This document shows, piece after piece, positions 57,114 through 64,000 of a stretch of DNA of 64,000 nt. The notes under the pieces were generated by a model that saw only the letters and a list, made by a program, of their open reading frames with translations, searched no databases and had not been told where the DNA came from. The position numbers were made by a program, and so were the translations under genes. The DNA comes from CAZYFH01 sp964646815 (lineage in GTDB: Bacteria; Acidobacteriota; Vicinamibacteria; Vicinamibacterales; UBA8438): positions 124,001 to 188,000 of the forward strand of contig CAZYFH010000001.1 in the NCBI GenBank assembly GCA_964646815.1, read 5' to 3'. The first letter of the stretch is position 1. Every line of letters begins with the position of its first letter.

Positions 57114-58382
57114 GTGCTCAAGATCGCGCTGGTGGGATTCGGTACGGTGGGGCAATCCGTCGCGCGAATCCTGTGCTCGGACGCGCACCCGCGGCTGCGG
57201 CTGACCCACATCGCCAACCGCAACGTCGAACGTAAGAAGGTCGACTGGGTGCCGCCAGATGTCGTTTGGACGGAGCAGGTCAGTCAGGTCGTCGAGTCCG
57301 AGGCCGACGTGGTCGTCGAGGTAATCGGCGGCGTCGAGCCGGCAGCTACCTGGATCCATCGGTTCCTTCGCGCCGGGAAGTCTGTCGTCACCGCGAACAA
57401 GGAGGTCGTTGCCCAGTGCGGTGTCGGACTCCTAACGCTGGCTCGGGAGCAACAGTGCCACGTGCTCTTCGAAGCGGCTGTTGCTGGTGGGATTCCCGTT
57501 GTGCGGGGTGTGCGCGAGGGACTCGCCGGCGACCAACTGTGCCGTGTGCTTGGTATTCTTAACGGTACTTGCAACTACGTCTTGACCCGCATGGAGATGG
57601 CCCAGGTGTCGTTCGCCGATGCCCTAACCGAAGCCCAATCGCTCGGGTATGCCGAAGCGGACCCGACGGCGGACGTCGACGGCACCGACGCACAGGCCAA
57701 GCTTGCCATCCTGTCGATGGTGGGACTTCGTCGGCAGATCGACGCTCCGACCATTCCGCTCGCGTCAATCCGTGCCATCGAGCCACTCGACTTCATCTAC
57801 GCCCGCCGGCTAGAGTGCACGATTCGGCAGGTGGCTCGCGCGGAACTCGTGGGGGGCGATCGGCGCGTTCTTGCGTCGGTGATGCCCTCCCTCGTCCCGC
57901 TGTCTTCCACGTTAGCCCACATCGAGGGTAACCAGAACGTCGTCGTTGTCGAGGGAACCATCGGTGGCGAAACGGCGTTCTCCGGCTACGGTGCCGGCGG
58001 CGATCCCACCGCCGTGGCGGTCGTCTCCGATCTCGAGTCGATCGCTCGTGGCCATACGGACGCGGCGGCCGAGTGGCAGATCAGCCGAGCGGAGTGCGTC
58101 GAGCGCGAGTTCATGGCGCCACACTACGTCCGATTCATCGTGTCGGATCGCCCCGGTATCATCGCCGCGCTGGCGGATGTCTTTTCGCGGCACGGGGTCA
58201 ACGTCGATTCGGTACTGCAGGAACCGGGCTGTCCGAAAGCCCAGCTTCCGTTCGTGGTCACCCTCGAGTCGTGCAGCTCGACGGCAGTCAGCGCCGCGCT
58301 CGTCGAGATCGAGTCGTTCGACTTTCACACTCAGCGACCGCTGTGCCTGCCGATTCTCGTGCGAGGACAGCGACGGTCATGA
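57114..58382 (+). CDS. hom: homoserine dehydrogenase with C-terminal ACT domain
   Basis: The protein has 422 aa and a GTG start. It reduces aspartate semialdehyde to homoserine. The Rossmann domain is 'MLKIALVGFGTVGQSVARIL'; further 'GKSVVTANKEVVAQCG', 'EAAVAGGIPVVRGVREGLAG', 'LGILNGTCNYVLTRMEMAQV', 'GYAEADPTADVDGTDAQAKL' (catalytic region) and 'FSGYGAGGDPTAVAVVSDL'. The C-terminal ACT domain (VRFIVSDRPGIIAALADVFS) fits allosteric control by threonine. The stop overlaps the thrC ATG (ATGA). First gene of the aspartate-family operon behind the attenuator. Confidence 0.95.
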   Translation: MLKIALVGFGTVGQSVARILCSDAHPRLRLTHIANRNVERKKVDWVPPDVVWTEQVSQVVESEADVVVEVIGGVEPAATWIHRFLRAGKSVVTANKEVVAQCGVGLLTLAREQQCHVLFEAAVAGGIPVVRGVREGLAGDQLCRVLGILNGTCNYVLTRMEMAQVSFADALTEAQSLGYAEADPTADVDGTDAQAKLAILSMVGLRRQIDAPTIPLASIRAIEPLDFIYARRLECTIRQVARAELVGGDRRVLASVMPSLVPLSSTLAHIEGNQNVVVVEGTIGGETAFSGYGAGGDPTAVAVVSDLESIARGHTDAAAEWQISRAECVEREFMAPHYVRFIVSDRPGIIAALADVFSRHGVNVDSVLQEPGCPKAQLPFVVTLESCSSTAVSAALVEIESFDFHTQRPLCLPILVRGQRRS

Positions 58383-59638
58383 GCTTCGTTACCGGCCTCC
58401 GGTGTTCGTTGTGCGGGACCGCGTTTCCTCCCCAGGCGCTCTACGTCTGCGATCAGTGTCTTGGACCGCTCGATGTGACCTACGACTGGGACGCGATTCG
58501 CCGCGTGTTCACCCGCGAGGTCATCGCATCTCGACCCCCTAACCTCTGGCGATATCGGGAGCTGCTGCCGATCGACGGCGACCCGCTCACGGGTCTCCAC
58601 TCGGGGTTCACGCCCCTTGTGCGCGCCCATCGACTGGCGGCCGAGCTCGGCATGCGGGAGCTGTGGGTGAAGGACGATTCCGTCAATCATCCGACGCTGT
58701 CATATAAGGATCGGGTGGTGGCGGTAGCGGCCACGCGGGCGGTCGAGCTTGAGTTTTCCGTGTTTGGCTGTGCGTCGACGGGGAATCTTGCGAACAGCGT
58801 CGCTGCGCATGCCGCGCGTCTCGGGCTGGCCTGTTACGTGTTCATTCCTGACACTCTTGAGCCGGGAAAGATTCTGGGGTCGGCCATCGCGGGACCGCAC
58901 GTCGTCGCGATCGACGGTACCTACGATGACGTCAATCGGCTGTGTACGCAGGTGGGGGACCGATACGGTTGGGGGTTCGCAAATATCAACCTTCGCAGCT
59001 ATTACGCGGAAGGCGCGAAGACCTACGGTTTCGAGATCGTCGAGCAGCTCGGTTGGCGGTTTCCACGCCACGTCGTCGCGCCGGTAGCCGGTGGGACGCT
59101 GCTGCCGCGGATCGGGAGCGGATTTCGGGAGCTGCGGGAAGCGGGCTTGGTCGAGGGGGATCTGCCGCGAATTCATGCAGCTCAGGCGGCCGGGTGCGCG
59201 CCGGTGGTTCACGCGCTCAAGTCGGGGTTGGATCATCCTGAACCGGTGAAGCCAAACACCATCGCCAAATCGATCGCCATCGGAAACCCGGCGGACGGGT
59301 TTCACGTGCTCCGTACTGTGCGCGACACGGGCGGGTGGGGCGCGAGCGCCACTGATAGCGAGATCCTCGCCGCCATCGGCCTACTGGCGCGGACGGAGGG
59401 CATCTTCACGGAACCGGCCGGCGGCACGACGCTCGCGGTGACCATGAAACTGGTCAGGGACGGCGTCATTGACAAGGACGAGGCGACGGTCATCTGTATC
59501 ACCGGAAACGGATACAAGACCGGCGAGGCGGTGGCCTCGACATTACCCGAACCGGTGCGGCTCGCACGCTCGCTGCGCGACGTAGACGCCTTCGTCGCCG
59601 AGCAGGATCAGCAGCACCAGCGTGAGCGGCGCACGTGA
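58379..59638 (+). CDS. thrC: threonine synthase
   Basis: The protein has 419 aa. It makes threonine from O-phosphohomoserine. The N-terminal four-Cys zinc-ribbon-like part (C-x2-C ... C-x2-C in 'LRCSLCGTAF' and 'YVCDQCLGPL') is followed by the PLP fold-type II domain: PLP-Lys in 'NHPTLSYKDRVVAVAATRAV', 'GCASTGNLANSVAAHAARLG', 'VAPVAGGTLLPRIGSGF' and 'FTEPAGGTTLAVTMKL', ending with 'TGNGYKTGEAV'. The zinc-ribbon form is the archaeal/plant-like class. It overlaps hom by 4 nt and the next gene by 4 nt. The homoserine kinase (thrB) is not here. Confidence 0.94.
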   Translation: MSFVTGLRCSLCGTAFPPQALYVCDQCLGPLDVTYDWDAIRRVFTREVIASRPPNLWRYRELLPIDGDPLTGLHSGFTPLVRAHRLAAELGMRELWVKDDSVNHPTLSYKDRVVAVAATRAVELEFSVFGCASTGNLANSVAAHAARLGLACYVFIPDTLEPGKILGSAIAGPHVVAIDGTYDDVNRLCTQVGDRYGWGFANINLRSYYAEGAKTYGFEIVEQLGWRFPRHVVAPVAGGTLLPRIGSGFRELREAGLVEGDLPRIHAAQAAGCAPVVHALKSGLDHPEPVKPNTIAKSIAIGNPADGFHVLRTVRDTGGWGASATDSEILAAIGLLARTEGIFTEPAGGTTLAVTMKLVRDGVIDKDEATVICITGNGYKTGEAVASTLPEPVRLARSLRDVDAFVAEQDQQHQRERRT

Positions 59639-60900
59639 CTCGCTCAGAGCTTGGCATCATCGTCGAGGCGGAGGGGCACCTGATCGACTCGCAGTTGCTC
59701 AACGCCATCTTCGACAAGGTCATCGAGCGCCGTGCGAAGTTCGAGGTGTTGCAGTTCGATATCGGTCGGACGAACGACGAATTCTCGCGGCTTAGACTCC
59801 GCGTGACCGCTTCGGATCGGCCACGGCTGGTCCAACTCCTCGAGGAGCTTATGCCGCTCGGGTGCCATCCCGCTCCGGAGCGGGAGGTCGTGCTCGAGCG
59901 GGCCGAAGCGGATGGATGCGTGCGGGACGATTTCTACGCCACGACCAACCATCGCACCCACGTTCGCCATGACGGCGCATGGCTGGAGGTCGGGGAGCAG
60001 CGGATGGACGCCGTCATCGTGGTGAAGCCTGCCGGCGCGGCCTGCCGAAAGTTGCGCGACGTGCGGGCGGGTGACCCGGTCGTGTGCGGTGTCGACGGTA
60101 TCCGCGTGGCACCGGCGTTTCGCGAGCGCGACCGACTCGGCTTCGCGTTCATGACCAACGACGTGTCAACCGAACGACGGGTCGAGGTCACGGTGGCCAA
60201 GGTCCTGGCGATGATGGGCGAGGTGAAAGCGGCTGGCGGGCGAATCGCGTTCGTCGCCGGCCCAGTCGTCGTGCATAGCGGCGGCGGCGCCTACTTCACC
60301 GATCTCATTCGGCGCGGGTTCGTGGACGTGCTGCTGGCGGGGAACGCCCTCGCCGTCCACGATGTTGAGCAGGCGCTGTTTGGCACTTCGCTGGGCATCG
60401 ACCTTGACGCCGGAGTCGCCGTCGAGGGGGGTCACAAGAACCACATGCGCGCGATCAACACGATCACGCGCGCGGGCGGTCTGCGGCCGGCGGTCGCGAC
60501 CGGCGTGCTGCAGTCGGGGATAATGCACGAGGCGATCACGCGCGAGGTCGACTACGTGCTCGCCGGGAGCATCCGCGACGACGGTCCGCTGCCGGACACG
60601 ATAATGGACCTCGTGGATGCGCAGGACCGGTACTCCGCAGCGCTACGCGACGTGAACATGGTCGTCATGCTTGCGACGATGCTCCATAGCATCGGCGTCG
60701 CCAACATGTTGCCGTCGTGGGTCCGTGTCGTGTGCGTCGACATTAACCCGGCTGTTGTCACGAAACTGTCCGATCGCGGGTCATCGCAAACGGTGGGGGT
60801 CGTGACCGACGTCGGCCTGTTCCTGCACCAGCTGAGTGTGCAACTGCGCGAGCCGGCGCCGGTCGTGGTTCCGTCGACGCTGGAAGGGACGACAGGATGA
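59635..60900 (+). CDS. TIGR00300-type LOR/SDH-domain protein (ornithine cyclodeaminase-like)
   Basis: The protein has 421 aa, with GTG 59635 overlapping the thrC stop. The N-terminal part (about 1-100) is the LOR/SDH conserved region ('EAEGHLIDSQLLNAIFDKVI' and 'EVLQFDIGRTNDEFSRLRLR'), followed by a Rossmann-type domain ('GGRIAFVAGPVVVHSGGGAY', 'FVDVLLAGNALAVHDVEQAL', 'VVCVDINPAVVTKLSDRGSS'). The family is known from archaeal-type ornithine cyclodeaminases and from the C-terminal part of cyanobacterial arginine-metabolism enzymes. Its place inside an operon for Asp-derived amino acids, with 4-nt overlaps on both sides, suggests a lysine- or threonine-related deaminase/dehydrogenase role, not a proven one. 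Confidence 0.82.
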   Translation: MTRSELGIIVEAEGHLIDSQLLNAIFDKVIERRAKFEVLQFDIGRTNDEFSRLRLRVTASDRPRLVQLLEELMPLGCHPAPEREVVLERAEADGCVRDDFYATTNHRTHVRHDGAWLEVGEQRMDAVIVVKPAGAACRKLRDVRAGDPVVCGVDGIRVAPAFRERDRLGFAFMTNDVSTERRVEVTVAKVLAMMGEVKAAGGRIAFVAGPVVVHSGGGAYFTDLIRRGFVDVLLAGNALAVHDVEQALFGTSLGIDLDAGVAVEGGHKNHMRAINTITRAGGLRPAVATGVLQSGIMHEAITREVDYVLAGSIRDDGPLPDTIMDLVDAQDRYSAALRDVNMVVMLATMLHSIGVANMLPSWVRVVCVDINPAVVTKLSDRGSSQTVGVVTDVGLFLHQLSVQLREPAPVVVPSTLEGTTG

Positions 60901-62159
60901 ATCCCGCCGCGTCCGGGCCGGTTGTCGTGCAGAAGTACGGCGGCACATCGGTCGCGACCGCAGATCGGATCTGCGCGGTTGCAGATCGTATCGTGCTCTG
61001 CCTGCCCGACCACCCGCGGCTCGTGATCGTGCTCTCGGCAATGGGTAAGACCACGGATAGCCTCGTGGCCGTCGCCCATGAGGTGGCGAGGCGGCCACAG
61101 GGGCGCGAAATGGACCTGCTTTTGTCAACGGGCGAACAGGTGTCGGTGTCGTTGCTGGGATTGGCGCTTCAGGACAAGGGCGTGGCCGCAGTCTCGCTGA
61201 CGGCGCCACAGTGCGGCATCCGGACCGACAGCACCTTCAACATCGCGCGGATCGAGTCTATTGATACGCGGCGTATTCTCGGCGAGCTGGATGAGGGTCG
61301 TATCGTCATCATCGCGGGCTTTCAGGGTGTCACCCACGATCACGAGGTGACGACGTTGGGACGTGGCGGTAGCGATATCACGGCGGCCGCAGTAGCAGCA
61401 GCGCTCGATGCCAGCGTCTGCGAGATTTGCACGGACGTCGACGGCGTAATGTCGGCGGACCCGAACACCGTCCCGGATGCTACTCGGTGGCACGCCATCA
61501 GCTACGAGGAAGCGATCGAGATGGCGTCGAGCGGCGCCAAAGTGCTGCATCCACGCGCGGCCGAGGTCTGCATGGCTTACGGCATTCCGATTCACGTGCG
61601 ATCGAGCTTCCACATGAACGACGGGACGTGGATTGGCGGAGGCGACGACATGGTGATGGAACAAGCGGCGGTGGTCGCTGTCAGCAGCGACAAACAGATC
61701 GCCAAAGTCACGTTGTTGGAGGTGCCGGACCGACCCGGGATGGCCGCCCAGGTGTTTCAGGACCTCGCGGCTGATGGGATCAGCGTGCGTCTCATCATTC
61801 AAAGCGCGAGCTCCGACGGCCGGGGCCGGATCACGTTCGTGCTCGATGCTGAGTACGCCGACGGGGCTGCCACTCTGATTGATCAGTGGAAGGCGGACGG
61901 CGTCGCCAGTGAGGGGACCGTCGAGCGCGACGTGGCAAAGATTTCGATTGTCGGGTCACGTCTTGCGTCGACGCCCGGACTGGCCGCGCGGATGTTCGCC
62001 GTCCTGGCGCGCGAGGGCATCAACATCGACTGCATCAGCTCGTCCGAGATGAAGGTGGCCTGTGTCATTGCCGCAGCCGAGGTCGACCACGCCGTGCGGG
62101 CGGTTCACGACGAGTTCTTTCCACAGCCCGGCTCAGTCGCGGCAGGGTCGGCCGGGTAG
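60897..62159 (+). CDS. lysC: aspartate kinase
   Basis: The protein has 420 aa. It phosphorylates aspartate, the first step of Lys/Thr/Met synthesis. Visible: 'VVQKYGGTSVATADRICAVA', 'VIVLSAMGKTTDSLVAVAHE', 'LLSTGEQVSVSLLGLALQDK', 'GFQGVTHDHEVTTLGRGGSD' and 'EICTDVDGVMSADPNTVPDA', then 'SYEEAIEMASSGAKVLHPRA'. Two C-terminal ACT domains follow ('LLEVPDRPGMAAQVFQDLAA' and 'ISIVGSRLASTPGLAARMFA'), typical of the Lys/Thr-feedback-inhibited class. It overlaps the LOR/SDH gene by 4 nt. Confidence 0.96.
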   Translation: MNPAASGPVVVQKYGGTSVATADRICAVADRIVLCLPDHPRLVIVLSAMGKTTDSLVAVAHEVARRPQGREMDLLLSTGEQVSVSLLGLALQDKGVAAVSLTAPQCGIRTDSTFNIARIESIDTRRILGELDEGRIVIIAGFQGVTHDHEVTTLGRGGSDITAAAVAAALDASVCEICTDVDGVMSADPNTVPDATRWHAISYEEAIEMASSGAKVLHPRAAEVCMAYGIPIHVRSSFHMNDGTWIGGGDDMVMEQAAVVAVSSDKQIAKVTLLEVPDRPGMAAQVFQDLAADGISVRLIIQSASSDGRGRITFVLDAEYADGAATLIDQWKADGVASEGTVERDVAKISIVGSRLASTPGLAARMFAVLAREGINIDCISSSEMKVACVIAAAEVDHAVRAVHDEFFPQPGSVAAGSAG

Positions 62160-62161
62160 CG

Positions 62162-63211
62162 ATGGACGGTCGACTCGACGTCGGCATCCTCGGTGCGACC
62201 GGTACGGTTGGTCAGGAGTTCATCGCCGAGCTCGTGGAACATCCGTGGTTCAACGTGACGTGGCTGGCCGCCAGTGAGCGATCGGCTGGTCGGCGCTACG
62301 GCGACGCAACGACGTGGCGGCTCCCGTCGGCGCTGCCCGTATCGGTGTCCGAGATGGTCGTGAACGGGTGTGAGCCGACTGGTGCACCGAGCCTGGTCTT
62401 CTCCGGTCTCGACGCGTCGGTGGCCGGTGAGGTCGAGACAGCCTTCGCGTCGGCGGGTCACACCGTCGTGAGCAACGCGCGCAACCATCGCATGGCACCG
62501 GACGTGCCGCTCCTGGTCCCCGAGATCAACCCCGACCACCTGCAGTTGCTCGGTCAACAGACACGGGTGCGGGGATGGTCCGGCCGAATCGTCACGAACG
62601 CGAACTGCTCGACGATTGTGCTGACGATGGCGCTGGCGCCCCTTCGTCGGTTCGGCCTCCGGTCCGTGACGGTGTCGACGCTGCAGGCAGTGTCAGGCGC
62701 AGGTTATCCAGGCGTTGCCTCGCTGGACATCGTGGGTAATGTCATCCCGTTCATCGCCGGCGAAGAAGAGAAGATGGAATCCGAGACCCAGAAGATTCTT
62801 GGGTCTCTCGAGGACGACGCCGTGACGCCGCACCCGATGACGGTCAGCGCGCAGACGACGCGGGTGCCGGTGCTTCATGGTCACACCGAGCTAGTGTCGG
62901 TCGCGTTCGATACCGAGCCGTCGATAGACGACGTGAAGGCGGCGTTCCGCGGTTTCTCCGGGCGTCCGCAGGCCGAGGGCCTCCCGAGCGCTCCGCCAAA
63001 ACCGGTCGTCTACCTTGAGGGACCCGCACGGCCACAACCGCGCCTCGACGTCGATCGTGACCGAGGGATGACGGTGTCGGTCGGTCGCCTCCGCGCGTGT
63101 CCGGTACTCGACTACAAGTTCGTCGTGCTCGGACACAACACCGTGCGCGGCGCCGCGGGTGCCGCGTTACTGAATGCGGAGCTGATGCGCGCGGACGGTC
63201 TCCTCGAATAG
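62162..63211 (+). CDS. asd: aspartate-semialdehyde dehydrogenase
   Basis: The protein has 349 aa. It reduces aspartyl phosphate to the semialdehyde. The NADP-binding start is 'LDVGILGATGTVGQEFIAEL'. The catalytic Cys is in 'RIVTNANCSTIVLTMALAPL', followed by 'LQAVSGAGYPGVASLDIVGN', 'NVIPFIAGEEEKMESETQKI', the catalytic His region 'VPVLHGHTELVSVAF' and 'FVVLGHNTVRGAAGAALLNA'. The insert 'EEKMESETQKILG' marks the archaeal/fungal-like form of the enzyme rather than the E. coli form. The gene begins 2 nt after lysC. Last gene of the operon. Confidence 0.95.
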   Translation: MDGRLDVGILGATGTVGQEFIAELVEHPWFNVTWLAASERSAGRRYGDATTWRLPSALPVSVSEMVVNGCEPTGAPSLVFSGLDASVAGEVETAFASAGHTVVSNARNHRMAPDVPLLVPEINPDHLQLLGQQTRVRGWSGRIVTNANCSTIVLTMALAPLRRFGLRSVTVSTLQAVSGAGYPGVASLDIVGNVIPFIAGEEEKMESETQKILGSLEDDAVTPHPMTVSAQTTRVPVLHGHTELVSVAFDTEPSIDDVKAAFRGFSGRPQAEGLPSAPPKPVVYLEGPARPQPRLDVDRDRGMTVSVGRLRACPVLDYKFVVLGHNTVRGAAGAALLNAELMRADGLLE

Positions 63212-63360
63212 GTAGACGGGCTTCGCCTGGAACCCTGCGGGTGCTGCGCGCCCGGTCCAAGTGAACGTGGCCGGAATGGCGACGAGGTCACTATCGGCCA
63301 GACACTCGTCGACGTGCATGCGTAGGTCGGGAAAGGCTGTCCGGAGTAGGGCCTTGTTGT
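63205..63360 (-). pseudogene. SnoaL-like domain fragment
   Basis: On the minus strand, 'FPDLRMHVDECLADSDLVAI' and 'PATFTWTGRAAPAGFQAKPV' resemble the central strands of SnoaL-like/ester-cyclase NTF2-fold proteins ('fPDlr..v......dD.Va.r.t..gth.g'). Only about 50 residues remain between the amidohydrolase end and the asd end, with no start or C-terminal half, and it overlaps the last codons of asd. A remnant of a deleted gene, or coincidence. Confidence 0.4.
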
Positions 63361-63386
63361 CGCCGGTTATGATTGTGTTCCTCTTC

Positions 63387-64000
63387 TCATTTGGGCCGCG
63401 CCATCGGGCTGTCCGGCGCGTCTTGCCGTCCATCGAACACGATGCGGCCACCCACCACCGTCATGAGCACCCTGGTGTCACGAATGTCGAGAGATGGCGC
63501 GGATAGCAGATCGGTGTCGAGCATCACGAAGTCTGCCAGTTGCCCGACCACCAGCCGGCCCTTCTCCGCTTCCTCGAACGAGGCGTATGCGCCGGTCAGC
63601 GTGTAGGCATCGACCGCCTGGGCAATCGTCACCCGTTCGGTCGGGATCCATCCGCCGCTGCCGCGCCCGTCGATCGGCCGGCGGGTGACGGCGGCGTAGA
63701 GTCCATCTAGAGGGTTGACTGGTGAGTAGAACCAATCGGTCCCGAAGGTGACGCGCGCACCGCTGTCGAGCAGCGATCGGATAGCCAGCGCCGTCGTGTC
63801 GCGGTCATGCCCGACCAGCGCGTCGATCAGCGAAGCGTCGTACAGCAATCGCGTCGGTTGCATGCTGGCGATGACGCCCAGACGGCCGAGGCGCTGAACG
63901 TCCGCCGCGCGGAGATGCTGGGCGTGCTCGATACGAAACCGCCGGTCCCGCCGACCGTTCTCTCGAATCACGCGAGCGTAGGTGTTCAAGACGAGGTGGG
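63387..64000 (-). CDS. metal-dependent amidohydrolase (YtcJ-like), C-terminal part
   Basis: The frame is open at the right edge, so the N-terminus is outside the window; about 204 residues are visible. Amidohydrolase-3 marks: 'RFRIEHAQHLRAADVQRLGR' (metal-ligand His region), 'GVIASMQPTRLLYDASLIDA', 'SLLDSGARVTFGTDWFYSPV' (catalytic Asp in GTDW) and 'EEAEKGRLVVGQLADFVMLD', ending 'TVVGGRIVFDGRQ'. Such enzymes hydrolyse amide or imide bonds in diverse substrates. The position of any signal peptide cannot be seen. Confidence 0.85.
   Translation of the reverse strand, partial: HLVLNTYARVIRENGRRDRRFRIEHAQHLRAADVQRLGRLGVIASMQPTRLLYDASLIDALVGHDRDTTALAIRSLLDSGARVTFGTDWFYSPVNPLDGLYAAVTRRPIDGRGSGGWIPTERVTIAQAVDAYTLTGAYASFEEAEKGRLVVGQLADFVMLDTDLLSAPSLDIRDTRVLMTVVGGRIVFDGRQDAPDSPMARPK

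Noticed and set aside
1..64000. CRISPR arrays, tRNA or rRNA genes, prophage, defence islands
   Set aside because: No regularly spaced direct repeats, no tRNA cloverleaf with a TTCGA-type T loop in a free region, no rRNA segments, and no phage or nuclease/methylase genes were recognised. The only tandem repeat is the 150-bp duplication in the transglycosylase.

Overview
The window is GC-rich bacterial chromosome. Its gene content fits Acidobacteriota, probably the Vicinamibacteria lineage. The signs are a relic of an Acidobacteria-type VWFA-related (TIGR03436-like) protein, several secreted PQQ beta-propeller quinoproteins, a DUF2911 relic, and a secreted protein family with a GRWEGDTLVVET-type motif. 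A compact GspF/GspE/PilMNO/pseudopilin operon lies beside an invasin/Ig-like lipoprotein relic. The taxonomic call is inference from families, not a computed placement.

Layout. Positions 1-20.7 kb are an accessory, periplasm-directed region. It holds quinoprotein dehydrogenases (5218-6993, 7582-9765, 14152-15930), a BamB-like propeller followed by a benzoylformate-decarboxylase-like ThDP enzyme (10724-13752), a class C beta-lactamase-fold hydrolase with a secreted partner (16249-18685), and a VCBS/FG-GAP protein. Decayed genes lie between them. Positions 21.5-36 kb are mostly housekeeping: gcvT-gcvH-gcvP, a class IV aminotransferase, nnr-tsaE, a frameshifted third quinoprotein, secA-guaB, and an IS200-like relic. 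Positions 36.4-43.5 kb hold an M23 peptidase, a ruined comM, a GT2 glycosyltransferase, a two-gene bacterial microcompartment (BMC) locus, a putative lipoprotein, and a lytic transglycosylase with an internal 150-bp tandem duplication. Positions 43.5-51.5 kb carry the pilus/type II secretion assembly operon and pseudopilins. Positions 51.5-56.8 kb are a minus-strand MurNAc-salvage-like operon (murQ, two SSS transporters, one serine hydrolase). Positions 56.9-63.2 kb are an aspartate-family amino-acid operon: hom-thrC-(LOR/SDH)-lysC-asd. A partial amidohydrolase runs off the right edge.

Two signals stand out. Upstream of hom there is a complete-looking transcription attenuator: a promoter, a 29-codon leader ORF with six Asp codons, a perfect 7-nt antiterminator match overlapping the end of that ORF, and a 12-bp intrinsic terminator just before hom. 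The 39.5-41.5 kb locus pairs a single BMC-H shell protein with an acylating aldehyde dehydrogenase. That enzyme has a long Pro/Ala-rich C-terminal tail with a possible encapsulation helix and an EutT-like ITP motif.

About a dozen genes are broken by frameshifts, stops or truncation (VOC, VWFA, DUF2911, sulfatase, sulfite oxidase-like, GAF, third quinoprotein, TnpA, comM, Ig-like lipoprotein, SnoaL-like), while every long housekeeping gene is intact. This argues for real gene decay rather than poor sequence quality, and suggests a lineage losing accessory functions. No tRNA, rRNA or CRISPR array was recognised.
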